64,000 bases of DNA from Luteolibacter sp. LG18. Its GTDB lineage: Bacteria > Verrucomicrobiota > Verrucomicrobiia > Verrucomicrobiales > Akkermansiaceae. The notes below the pieces were generated by a model, which searched no databases, was not told the origin of the DNA, and worked only from the letters and a program-made list of their open reading frames with translations. The DNA lies in the NCBI RefSeq assembly GCF_036322585.1, contig NZ_AP024600.1:2108001-2172000 (forward strand). Direction: 5' to 3'. Positions 9,201-16,147 of the stretch are shown piece by piece (within the stretch, counting starts at the first letter, position 1; each line of letters opens with the position of its first letter). Made by a program: the position numbers and the translations under genes.

Positions 9201-10580
9201 CCTTCTCCATTCCAGATGGATTTTGAAAACTATACGTTGGGAAGATTAGTTCCGGATCGCGGGAATTATGATTACGAGCATGAGGGGTATAAGATCACGA
9301 GATCTCAAGTTCTTTGGCGTATTGACCAGTTAGGATGGTTTGAGAATGATTTGAATAAAATTGATCTCGAAATAAGCCGAGCCCAAAATTGGTCAAGATC
9401 CGACAACGATCCCCGGAAAGTCGATAGATATGGGAAAAAATACTCATGGGTTGCATATTTTGAGATGTCCGGCTTGCTGCACGATAATGGAGTCATCGAT
9501 AGAACTTATGATCGTGGCAGGACGTCAGATGTAGACATTGATCCGAGTTTTCCGGATAAAGTTTTGAAAGCCGTTTTCTTTGATGCTGATCTATTGGGAG
9601 CTCATGAAATGACAACGGCAGATTGGATCTCGGCGGGCGAAAAAATCGACATGGATCCTTACTTGAAAGCGCAAGCAATCGGAGGTCAAGAGGGGCCTTG
9701 GATTACACTGGATGGTTTTGTTGTTCAACAAGATGAAGGTCGAGGACGACGGGCATTTTGTTTTGTCAGATCCTTCATGGTGGAGGCGGCAACCTCAAAA
9801 GAGTTTTTAGATCATTTGACTCGGCAGAATCTCGAAGGACGGTGGCTTCCGGAGAAACCTTCAGTGATCTATACTTTCGGCGGGGAAATTCCGTGGTGCG
9901 CAACTTATCCGGGAAACGAACCAGTCGAATTCTCATTTGTCGAAGAGGAAAAGATCATCAAGGTTCAGAAGACTATGTCTGAATTTTATCTTGATGGTCA
10001 AAAAGTGAACTTTTCCCCCCTCGATTTAATGAGGCGGAAAATGTTCGGTTTGGCAAAGCATGCGGATAAGGAAGACGGGCTGTCTCAGGGTGATATTGAA
10101 AGAGTTGAAGTGAGGGAGGGCACGATGGAAGTGGAGGAGTTGCAGCAGAAATTCGTGGACTATATTGCAGCTATTCCCGTGTGCGATTTTGGGTGGGAAG
10201 GATATCATTCCGTAACCGGTAATGCTGGACACGCAGTTGCGCTCGAAAAGAAAATTGCTAACGATCTCGGGTTGGTTAGCCGCGCTCAAGAATTCGACTT
10301 GTTCTCGAAGGATGGCACTCGGGCGACCCTGAATATTTCGGATCATCGGGATGATTACAATAATCATCAATCCTTCTTTTTTCTTAAGGAAGATTTGCTG
10401 CGGTCTTATCTTGAAGAACGCGAACTGGTCTTAGTTTGGGCAGTCTGGGGTGAACGTGAGTATTCGGCAAAGCAAGTAGAAGCTTTGTTTCACGGCGCAA
10501 ATCGTCCAGCGGTGACTCACGGGAACATAAAGCACATTGATTCATATAATAGTGATAGAGGACTAGGTGTTGATTTTTGA
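6279..10580 (+). CDS. Large PD-(D/E)xK-like nuclease and STAND-like NTPase fusion
   Basis: This 1433-aa protein has three parts. Residues 1-160 resemble Mrr-type restriction nucleases: NFENLCRGLI (Glu22), QPGVEFHLKL (Glu49) and WGWQSKV (Gln71, Lys73), matching the E...D/E...QxK spacing of the PD-(D/E)xK fold. Residues about 310-560 are a P-loop NTPase: Walker A AEAGGGKT at 330-337 (the first Gly is Ala) and Walker B VIDGLNEAE with Asp406 and Glu410, the D-G-x-x-E form typical of STAND ATPases. Residues 560-1433 are a long helical and mixed region without recognisable repeats, in the position where Avs-type proteins carry a sensor. The layout nuclease-NTPase-sensor suggests a trigger-activated effector. 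Nuclease activity and a defence role are inferred. The gene is AT-rich and foreign-looking. Confidence 0.85.
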   Translation: MTTQLNWPKFRELAGSSSRNFENLCRGLIRLHFGSFGEFRALRNQPGVEFHLKLSRDCLTLGSPPRWWGWQSKVHDLTVAGHMRAASKTDIQESLKTTEKHLPYLTDWVLWTPYSLSKEDQEWFRALDTKMELHLWSEEEVDTYLSGPGIVLRNTYFGELIATHEELEIRHRQSIQPIKERWFSPVNQITETERSLRRMLGEAGSWERLIEVGERLQNAAERITKFVASAESFPEETVGDFLQSCEMFGEVLLQFHELLSDGDLEIIQQQLRDRQLLLNDVVKSTPRRLRNLRASIAPYAANALHDMRIAQVLLDEVQDFLSVGLVAVMAEAGGGKTQLAAEITSSNTRPAGILLHGRSLHRGQDLNDLARNYTLNGSQIDGFERMLAALDAAAKRSRCRLPIVIDGLNEAENPKDWKAPLASLNETLKAYPNVIVICTLRTGERNRDDAMWDNRPRANDRESFAVMALPNEIRRIESNGFGSDTGEAVKKYFEYFKIEATDIEIPIEFLQHPLTLRIFCQVTNPNRESIVVVDYFPASLTPLFEKYLENSALRIAELPNLFHPYTTHDVRAALHIFGGMLWRRKTRHISEKELRTEIGDASRPWQSSIVNLLIQEGIIFRDPGDTPCDYEIIPAYDALGGFVIAKSLLESNAGDISFNWLNGAEVVPAFSGDDSHQLAFDIFKALVALTPIMMRGCQLWRVAPENFKYAALRLTTELDSEYLDDETIGALKSLFASHLKERNRFFSRLYATRAASNHPLNAVFLDDVIRPMTPVAERDMSWTEWVRQTRGERVSDVLALENRWKLRIVDRPRSDGLRMKWLMWHLTSTDRELRDITTRALYWFGRGNPSDLFAETIRSLEINDPYVPERMLAASYGVAMALFGGDDREALVSSGFLEFARSLYESIFALGGMFQTTHILLREYALRTVELAVVYEPCLFSSEEKSRFSPPFRMENAPGWGMRNESERKEGHFPPSPFQMDFENYTLGRLVPDRGNYDYEHEGYKITRSQVLWRIDQLGWFENDLNKIDLEISRAQNWSRSDNDPRKVDRYGKKYSWVAYFEMSGLLHDNGVIDRTYDRGRTSDVDIDPSFPDKVLKAVFFDADLLGAHEMTTADWISAGEKIDMDPYLKAQAIGGQEGPWITLDGFVVQQDEGRGRRAFCFVRSFMVEAATSKEFLDHLTRQNLEGRWLPEKPSVIYTFGGEIPWCATYPGNEPVEFSFVEEEKIIKVQKTMSEFYLDGQKVNFSPLDLMRRKMFGLAKHADKEDGLSQGDIERVEVREGTMEVEELQQKFVDYIAAIPVCDFGWEGYHSVTGNAGHAVALEKKIANDLGLVSRAQEFDLFSKDGTRATLNISDHRDDYNNHQSFFFLKEDLLRSYLEERELVLVWAVWGEREYSAKQVEALFHGANRPAVTHGNIKHIDSYNSDRGLGVDF

Positions 10581-10705
10581 CCCCAGTTTGCCGCAGGCAC
10601 AGCGGTAAGCTCTCACCCCGCATTGACGCCCGCCGCTTCCCCCGGCTACGATCCCCACGCTAAGCCTGTGCTCTGGCCCCCGGCTTGCTTCACCCCACGC
10701 GCATC

Positions 10706-13700
10706 ATGGTCCAACCCGGCGAGAAATTCGGCAACTACGAGGTCCTTTCCAACCCCACCGGAGCGGCGGACGTCCTCGGCTCCGGCTCGGGCGGCACCAC
10801 GCTCAAGGTCAAGCACGTCCACCTCGACACCGTCGCCGCGCTGAAGATCCTGCGCCGCCGCGCCCAGGCGGATTCGCGGCAGGGCCAGAGCTTCCTGGCC
10901 GAGGCCCGCTCCGCCGCCTCGCTGACCCATCCGCACATCGCCCGCATCCTCGATTTCGGCGAGAACGCCGGGCTGCTCTACTATGTGATGGACCTCTGCG
11001 AGGGCGGCAGCCTGGAGGACTTCCGCACCGCCCGCGGCACCCCGCCGCCCGCCGTCGCGCTCGCCTGGTTCCACCAGTCCGCCGCCGCGCTGGCCCACGC
11101 CCACACCCAGAACATCCTCCACCGCGACATCAAGCCCTCCAACCTCCTCATCGCCAGGGAAGGGGACGTCGCCTCGCTGAAGCTCATCGACTTCGGCCTC
11201 GCCGGAAAAACCGATGCCGATGCCGGAAACGCTGCCAATGACCCGGTCATCGGCACCCCGCTCTTCGCCGCTCCGGAGCAGCTCCGCGGCCAGGCCGAGA
11301 AGGCGTCCGATGTGTTCTCGCTCGGCGCGTCGTTCCTGTGGCTGCTCACCGGAACCCACCTCGATACCGGCGATCTCGCGAAGGTCCTCGACCGCCGCCT
11401 GGCCGCGCAGACCTACGCGCCGCTGCTGGTGAACCTCCCGCCCGCGTGGCAGGAGGCCATCGGGGCCTTCCTCGCCGTCGACCCCGCCCAGCGCGCCACC
11501 GATGGCGCGGCCGCCGTGGCCGTGATCGAGCGCGCCTTCGCCGCCGATTTCCCGCTCCAGCCGGTGCCGTGGACCGCCGTCGGGGGCGGTGGCCCCGCGG
11601 CCGAACCCGCCGCCCCGGAGAACCCGGAGGAGGCTTGGGAAGCCGTCGCCTCGTCGGATTGGAAAGCCGTCTGGTCGCCGGTCGATGCACCCGGCGCAGA
11701 TGGCTGCCGCACCTTGTTCAAGGCCACCTCGTCGAAAGAGGAGGGGACCTGGGACGTCCAGCTCTTCCAGGCCCCGGAGGCCGCCATCGCGGATCTCGTG
11801 GTGCCGCAGGGCCACCAGCTTCGGAAACTCGCCGCCGGTCTCGGCCTTGGCCGCGTCGTCCTGCACCGTGGCGAAGGCTGGCTGTCCGTCGCGTGGCCCG
11901 CGCTGGCCGGAAAGGACGCGCTCGATTGGCTGCGCCTCGGCGGCGTCCCGCCCGCGGCCGACCTGCTGCCGCGCATCCGCGCCCTCGCCTCCGGCCTCGA
12001 CCTCGCCGCGCGCGAGGGCCTCGATGCCATGGAGATGCACCCGGCCCTGCTCCACCTGCTGGAGTCCCCGGAGCAGCCGGAGGCCAGCGGCTTCGCCATC
12101 GCCGTTTTCCTGCCCTCCGTGGCCGCCGAGAAAAGCTCGCGGGAAACCGCCAGCACCATCAGCGGCTCGGTCAATGCCCCGCTGCCGATCCGCTTCGCGG
12201 CCTGCCTTTACCACCTGCTCGGTGGCCGACCGCTCCCGCCCGCTGCCTTCCTGAACAACCGCGCCTACCCCGCGGTGCCGCGCCTCTCCGAGCGCTCGAA
12301 CCGCTACCTCGGCCAGGTCGTCTCCGGCCTCAATCCCGCCGGGGCCTGCGCCGAGATCGTCGACCGCCTGTCGATGGAGGAGCGCCTCCCCGGCGTCACC
12401 GGCGTGGCCTCGGAAACGCTCAGCCGCTCGATGTACTCGCCCTCGGTGAGCATGTCCGCCGGAGCCAGCGTGGCCCGCACCATGGAGACGCTCGCGCGGC
12501 CGCCGCAGCTTCCCGCTGCCGGAGCCACCGCCGCGGCCTCGGTTTCCACTCCGCCGCCGGTTTCCTCCACGGCCACCCCGGCCACCGCCGCCGCCGGTCC
12601 GGCCAAGCCGAAGCCGGTGAAGCTGATCCTCGCCATCGCCGCCGTGCTGGTGCTCGGCGTCATGGGCGTCGGCGGCACCGCCGTCTGGTACCTCTTCCTG
12701 CGGAAGCCCGCGCCCCCGGCCAAGAAGGAGGTCGTCTCGAACACCCCGGTTTCCACCACCCTGACCACGCCCACCAAGGTCGATCTCCCGCCGACCCCGC
12801 CGCCGACCGCCAGCGACAACTCGCTGAAGCAGGTGAAGGTCCCCGGCCAGGCCGCCACCTTGGCGGAGGCCGTCGCGAAGTGCGCGCCCGGCGGCACCAT
12901 CGAGGTCGCGGGCGGCACCTACAAGGAAGCCCTCGCCATCACCAAGCCGCTCACGCTTTCCGCCTCGGAGGGCGCGGTGTTGGAAAACGCCGCCGCCTCG
13001 AACAGCCTTGTCGCCATCAAGGGCAAGGTGGAGGTGAAGATCTCCGGGTTGGTGATCCGCGATGCCCGCCGCGAGGCCACCGGCAGCCCGGAATCCTCGC
13101 CGCCGCTGGTGCTCGTCGCCGATGGCGGCGTGATCACCCTCGACCGCTGCGTGATCGATGGCGGCATGGGCAGCGGCCTATCGGTCATCAACCGCGCCTC
13201 GGTCCGCCTTTCCGGCTGCCGCGTCCTGCGCCACCGCTGGTGCGGCCTCCAGGTCAGCGCCGGGGCCACCGTCGACATCGACCAGGGTTCCGTCATCGAG
13301 AACCGCTGCGGCATCATGACCACCGATCCCGGTTCCACCGTGCGCATCGGCTCCGGCTCGATCGTGTCCCGGAACAGCCGCAATGGCATCGAGGTCAACA
13401 ACGGTGCCGCCGTCCGCCTCACCGGTTGCGAGGTGTCGAACAGCCAGTCCGGCTGCGGCGTGCTCGTCAGCGGCGAGGGTTCCTCGCTGGAGGCCTCCGG
13501 CAAGAGCTCGATCTGCGACAACAAGACCAGCGGCGTCGAGGTCGCCGAGTCCGGCACCGTGAAGCTCGAGGACTGCCAGCTCGAGCGCAACCGCGAGCAC
13601 GGCCTCCACGCCGTGAAATCCGGTGCCATCACCATCACCGGCTCGCGTTTCGAAAACGACCTCACCGGCCTGTTCATCGATGGCGGCACCGCCCAGGTGA

Positions 13701-13930
13701 AGGTCGATCGCTGCGAGTTCTCGAAGCACGGCGATGGCGGCGTGGTCTTCGCCGGGGTCAAGGCGGACCTCACCAACAGCACCTTCACCGGCAACGCCGT
13801 CGCCGCCATCTTCTCCGATGGAGCCAGCGGCAGCGCCAAGGCCAACCGCGTTTCCCCCGGCCCCGTCGACGACGCCATCGTCCTCGAAAACGCCGGCCAA
13901 GTCACCCGCGAAGCCAACACCGCGGAGTGA
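10706..13930 (+). CDS. Ser/Thr protein kinase with extracytoplasmic beta-helix domain
   Basis: The protein has 1074 aa; ATG 10706 was preferred to an in-frame TTG at 10685. Residues about 10-275 are a Hanks-type kinase: Gly-loop LGSGSGGT, catalytic Lys47, HRDIKPSN with Asp141, DFG at 162-164 and an APE motif. Residues 300-560 are a poorly conserved intracellular region. A single membrane segment lies at about 639-668 (LILAIAAVLVLGVMGVGG), after a Pro/Ala-rich linker. Residues 705-1074 form a right-handed parallel beta-helix of repeated 20-25-residue units with GA/GG turns (for example TVDIDQGSVIENRCG), similar to pectin-lyase-like and NosD-type folds. The topology suggests that the beta-helix senses a polymer outside and the kinase signals inside. 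An FHA-bearing ABC protein upstream is a possible target. Kinase identity is firm; the sensing role is inferred. Confidence 0.93.
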   Translation: MVQPGEKFGNYEVLSNPTGAADVLGSGSGGTTLKVKHVHLDTVAALKILRRRAQADSRQGQSFLAEARSAASLTHPHIARILDFGENAGLLYYVMDLCEGGSLEDFRTARGTPPPAVALAWFHQSAAALAHAHTQNILHRDIKPSNLLIAREGDVASLKLIDFGLAGKTDADAGNAANDPVIGTPLFAAPEQLRGQAEKASDVFSLGASFLWLLTGTHLDTGDLAKVLDRRLAAQTYAPLLVNLPPAWQEAIGAFLAVDPAQRATDGAAAVAVIERAFAADFPLQPVPWTAVGGGGPAAEPAAPENPEEAWEAVASSDWKAVWSPVDAPGADGCRTLFKATSSKEEGTWDVQLFQAPEAAIADLVVPQGHQLRKLAAGLGLGRVVLHRGEGWLSVAWPALAGKDALDWLRLGGVPPAADLLPRIRALASGLDLAAREGLDAMEMHPALLHLLESPEQPEASGFAIAVFLPSVAAEKSSRETASTISGSVNAPLPIRFAACLYHLLGGRPLPPAAFLNNRAYPAVPRLSERSNRYLGQVVSGLNPAGACAEIVDRLSMEERLPGVTGVASETLSRSMYSPSVSMSAGASVARTMETLARPPQLPAAGATAAASVSTPPPVSSTATPATAAAGPAKPKPVKLILAIAAVLVLGVMGVGGTAVWYLFLRKPAPPAKKEVVSNTPVSTTLTTPTKVDLPPTPPPTASDNSLKQVKVPGQAATLAEAVAKCAPGGTIEVAGGTYKEALAITKPLTLSASEGAVLENAAASNSLVAIKGKVEVKISGLVIRDARREATGSPESSPPLVLVADGGVITLDRCVIDGGMGSGLSVINRASVRLSGCRVLRHRWCGLQVSAGATVDIDQGSVIENRCGIMTTDPGSTVRIGSGSIVSRNSRNGIEVNNGAAVRLTGCEVSNSQSGCGVLVSGEGSSLEASGKSSICDNKTSGVEVAESGTVKLEDCQLERNREHGLHAVKSGAITITGSRFENDLTGLFIDGGTAQVKVDRCEFSKHGDGGVVFAGVKADLTNSTFTGNAVAAIFSDGASGSAKANRVSPGPVDDAIVLENAGQVTREANTAE

Positions 13931-13933
13931 AGT

Positions 13934-13960
13934 AGTAGCGCAAGTTTCCAACTTGCGGCC
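13934..13960 (+). repeat. Short palindromic intergenic repeat after the kinase gene
   Basis: Immediately after the kinase stop, CGCAAGTT (13939-13946) pairs with AACTTGCG (13950-13957) around TCC. The flanking GTAGCG and GGCC match the ends of the palindromes at 44225-44332, so this is probably one family of dispersed repeats. There is no T-tract, so it is not a typical terminator. Confidence 0.5.
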
Positions 13961-14110
13961 AGGGTCCACTCGCCCCGGTCCTCGCACCTCCAGTCCTTCT
14001 CGGCATCCGGGCTCCCTCCCGTAGCCGCGTTCGGGAGAACGTGGGTGGGGAAGATCCACGAACATCCCCACGCTTCCGGTTCCCTCGTTGGCCCCACCCA
14101 AGGCATCCCT

Positions 14111-14157
14111 TCTTCCATCTGTGTCAATCCGTGTCCATTTACGGTTGAATTCTCCTC
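14111..14157 (+). repeat. ATCTGTGT-type intergenic repeat, copy 1
   Basis: The text CTTCCATCTGTGTCAATCCG, then TGTCCATTTACGGTTGAATTC, is near-identical in order to 16053-16093 and related in rhythm to 52211-52296 (ATC-x-G-x-G-T units). It lies in the 313-base gap between the kinase and the glycine-zipper lipoprotein. Apart from this repeat, the palindrome at 13934-13960 and a promoter, the gap contains no gene. Confidence 0.5.
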
Positions 14158-14188
14158 CCCCCGTGACCATCCCGCATCACGAACGGAA

Positions 14189-14218
14189 TTGACAAATCCT
14201 CACTCCATCGGACATAAC
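14189..14218 (+). promoter_or_regulatory. Candidate sigma-70-type promoter for the lipoprotein operon
   Basis: A perfect TTGACA at 14189-14194 is followed after 18 bases by CATAAC at 14213-14218 (four of six matches to TATAAT). It would give a leader of about 18 bases before the ATG at 14244. A second AT-rich box (TAACAT, 14230-14235) lies closer to the gene. Confidence 0.45.
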
Positions 14219-14243
14219 CTACCGGTTTCTAACATATAAAACG

Positions 14244-14900
14244 ATGAACCCGAAGAATCCTCTTGCCCGTCGCACCGTCATGTTGGGCGCCTCCCTCGTG
14301 AGCGCCACCTCGCTCCTTCTCACCAGCTGCGCTGACACCCAGGACGGCCGCCTCACGCAGGCCCAGGGCGCCGGCATCGGTGCCCTCGGCGGTGCCGCGC
14401 TCGGCGGCCTCATCGGTGCCGCCTCCGGCAATGCCGGCCGCGGTGCCCTCATCGGTGCCGCCCTCGGTGGTGCGGGTGGTTTCGCCTACGGCACCCACGT
14501 CGCCAACCAGAAGGCCAAGTACAAGTCCACCGAGGAGTGGCTCGATGCCTGCATCGCCGAAGCCGAGAGCAGCCGCCGCGCCGCCGTCGCCTACAACCGC
14601 AAGCTCGATGGCCGCATCGCCTCCCTCCAGGGTGAGGTCCAGCGCGCCAAGGCCAGCGGCAACAAGGGCGAACTCCAGCGCCTGAAGCAGGAAATCAAGC
14701 AGGAGCGCATCGAAGCCGAGAAGCAGGTCAAGTCCGTCAACGACGAGGTGAAGGCCCAGAACTCCGCCATCAGCCAGGCCGGCGGCGGTTCCCGCGTCAG
14801 CGCCCTCCGCTCGAAGACCAGCAGCGTCAGCGCCGAAGGTGCCGCCACCAAGCAGAAGGTCCAGCGCCTCGCCAGCCTCGAGAACCAGATCGGCGTCTAA
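14244..14900 (+). CDS. Glycine-zipper lipoprotein
   Basis: The protein has 218 aa with a lipoprotein signal ending in LLTSC (Cys about residue 29). A glycine-zipper stretch follows at about 42-80 (GAGIGALGGAALGG and repeats), a motif that makes tightly packed membrane-inserting hairpins in outer-membrane lipoproteins such as the SlyB/Rcp17 type. The C-terminal 130 residues are a charged coiled coil (RKLDGRIASLQGEVQRAKAS). It is first in a run of three exported proteins, 14244-15850, and is followed by a good terminator. The related gene 15266-15850 has the same lipobox plus zipper plan. It is likely an outer-membrane structural protein; the exact role is unknown. Confidence 0.82.
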   Translation: MNPKNPLARRTVMLGASLVSATSLLLTSCADTQDGRLTQAQGAGIGALGGAALGGLIGAASGNAGRGALIGAALGGAGGFAYGTHVANQKAKYKSTEEWLDACIAEAESSRRAAVAYNRKLDGRIASLQGEVQRAKASGNKGELQRLKQEIKQERIEAEKQVKSVNDEVKAQNSAISQAGGGSRVSALRSKTSSVSAEGAATKQKVQRLASLENQIGV

Positions 14901-14921
14901 CCGCCCGTCATCGATCCTTTG

Positions 14922-14948
14922 GCCTCCCCGGACCCGCTCCGGGGAGGC
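14922..14948 (+). terminator. Rho-independent-like terminator
   Basis: GCCTCCCCGG at 14922-14931 pairs perfectly with CCGGGGAGGC at 14939-14948 around a 7-base loop, followed by TTCCCTTTTC. It lies 20 bases after the stop of the glycine-zipper lipoprotein. Confidence 0.8.
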
Positions 14949-14978
14949 TTCCCTTTTCAATCCTCTCCCAGCCATCCA

Positions 14979-15242
14979 ATGAAACACACCATCGTCCGCC
15001 TCGGCCTGCTCTCCTCGCTGGTCGCTGGCTGTCTCGCCTCCGTGAGCTGCGAAACCACCGGCGATCCGTCCACCGGCGGTATCTTCTGGAGCGAGCGCAA
15101 GGCCCAGGCCCGCCTCGACGAGCGCCAGGCCCGCCTCAACCGCATCGAGGCCCGCACCGACGCCGCCCAATCCCGCGCCCGCGCCAAGCAGCGCGAGATC
15201 AACCGCCTCAAGAGCGAGAAGGCGGAAGAAGAGAAGCAGTGA
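14979..15242 (+). CDS. Small coiled-coil lipoprotein
   Basis: The protein has 87 aa. The ATG at 14979 was chosen because an earlier in-frame ATG (14919) would place the preceding terminator inside the coding sequence. Residues 1-25 are a signal peptide rich in Leu, Ser and Val, with lipobox-like SVSC. The mature chain is almost entirely a charged Arg/Ala/Glu helix (RKAQARLDERQARLNRIEAR) likely to form a coiled coil, as in Lpp-like lipoproteins. It is 23 bases upstream of a second glycine-zipper lipoprotein. A role in envelope spacing or anchoring is plausible but unproven. Confidence 0.75.
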   Translation: MKHTIVRLGLLSSLVAGCLASVSCETTGDPSTGGIFWSERKAQARLDERQARLNRIEARTDAAQSRARAKQREINRLKSEKAEEEKQ

Positions 15243-15265
15243 TCCTGCCCCGAATTTGACCGGCC

Positions 15266-15850
15266 ATGAACGCCAGCCGTGAAACTTTGCTAGGTTGCGC
15301 GCTGGTTTGCGGCCTGCTCGCCTCGTGTTCCACCCGGGAAGAGCAGGCCGCCTATGCGCCCGTCACCGGGCGTGCGGGCGGTGCCGCCATCGGCGCGGGC
15401 ATCGGCTCGATCTCCGGCCACGCCGGCACCGGTGCCGCCCTCGGCCTCCTCGTCGGTGGCCTCGGCGGCGATCTCTACCGCGCCCGAGAATCCTCCACCC
15501 GCCTCATCGACCCGGTCGGCACCGTCAAGGCCGCCCCGTCCACCATCCGCGAGGCCAGCCGCGTCCGCGCCACCATGGCCGAACGCCACCAGGTGCTCGC
15601 CGGCCGCATCGCCTCCGGTGATCCCAACACCGTTCTCATAGCCCGCGCCGAAGCCGCCCGCCGCGCCGACGAATGCCGCATGTGGCAGCGCCGCATGAAA
15701 GACACCGGCCGCGCCCTCGACCTCGCCGCCCAAGGCCGTCTCCCCGGCGCCGGTGGCGACCTCGCCACCCTCGACCGCAACCGCTCCTACGCCGGCGGCC
15801 TCGAATACGTCTTCGGCCAGCAAGCCAAAACCTTCGCCTCCCTGAAGTAA
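15266..15850 (+). CDS. Second glycine-zipper lipoprotein
   Basis: The protein has 194 aa with a signal peptide ending in the lipobox LLASC (Cys about residue 21). A glycine zipper lies at about 34-68 (GGAAIGAGIGSISGHAGTGA and onward), then a helical Ala/Arg-rich region and a short C-terminus. The plan is the same as the gene at 14244-14900, but the C-terminal half is unrelated in detail and shorter. Both probably sit in the outer membrane. It is the last gene before a 297-base gap filled with repeats. Confidence 0.78.
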   Translation: MNASRETLLGCALVCGLLASCSTREEQAAYAPVTGRAGGAAIGAGIGSISGHAGTGAALGLLVGGLGGDLYRARESSTRLIDPVGTVKAAPSTIREASRVRATMAERHQVLAGRIASGDPNTVLIARAEAARRADECRMWQRRMKDTGRALDLAAQGRLPGAGGDLATLDRNRSYAGGLEYVFGQQAKTFASLK

Positions 15851-15937
15851 GAAGGCCGTCCACCCATCGGGTCCTATGGGTCCTATTCCGCCCGCGGCTC
15901 ACCCTCACCTCTCCCGCCCCGGCAGGGGCATCAGAAA

Positions 15938-16010
15938 TTAGCCGGTGGTGAAACCACCGGACCCCGCCGCGCAACGGAGATGCGCCCCGGAGGGGCGCGA
16001 GAAACGCCCG
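15938..16010 (+). repeat. Double-hairpin intergenic repeat (PVC-type)
   Basis: Two adjacent hairpins follow ATTAG: CCGGTGG-TGAAA-CCACCGG (15942-15960) and GCGCCCC-GGA-GGGGCGC (15982-15998), ending in GAGAAACG. This order of two GC hairpins with those flanks is one I associate with dispersed repeats in verrucomicrobial and planctomycetal genomes (from memory, not searched). The rest of the gap 15851-16147 holds another repeat and no gene. Confidence 0.5.
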
Positions 16011-16052
16011 CTCACCCGTGACATCCTTTCTCTCCATCACTCCCCCAAACCC

Positions 16053-16093
16053 TCTCTTCCATCTGCGTCCATCCATGGTTGAAATTCTCTTCC
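16053..16093 (+). repeat. ATCTGCGT-type intergenic repeat, copy 2
   Basis: CTCTTCCATCTGCGTCCATC, then CATGGTTGAAATTCTC, matches the copy at 14111-14157 in order and orientation with a few substitutions. It also ends about 55-90 bases upstream of a start codon, as copy 1 does. Confidence 0.5.
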
Positions 16094-16108
16094 TCTTCCG
16101 CCTTTCCC

Positions 16109-16138
16109 TTGGCTTGTCCCCTGCTTGACGCCTAACCT
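16109..16138 (+). promoter_or_regulatory. Candidate promoter placed very close to the start codon
   Basis: TTGGCT (16109-16114), an 18-base spacer and TAACCT (16133-16138) end only 9 bases before the ATG at 16148. If real, transcription would begin almost at the start codon, giving a near-leaderless mRNA. Confidence 0.3.
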
Positions 16139-16147
16139 GCCGACGCG

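Larger units (their letters stand above)
4791..10600 (+). other. AT-rich genomic island carrying a three-gene cassette
   Basis: Between the FHA-ABC gene and the kinase at 10706 the composition changes abruptly. Codons ending in A or T become common, and the GC level is visibly far below the flanks (judged by eye, not computed). The change starts within about 50 bases of the stop codon at 4790 and ends just after 10580. The 172-base leader (4791-4962) holds no gene; a TATACA box at 4893-4898 lacks a convincing -35 partner. No integrase, tRNA or obvious flanking direct repeat was found. The three genes inside run in one direction with a 4-base overlap and a 9-base gap, so they form one operon. 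Confidence 0.8.
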
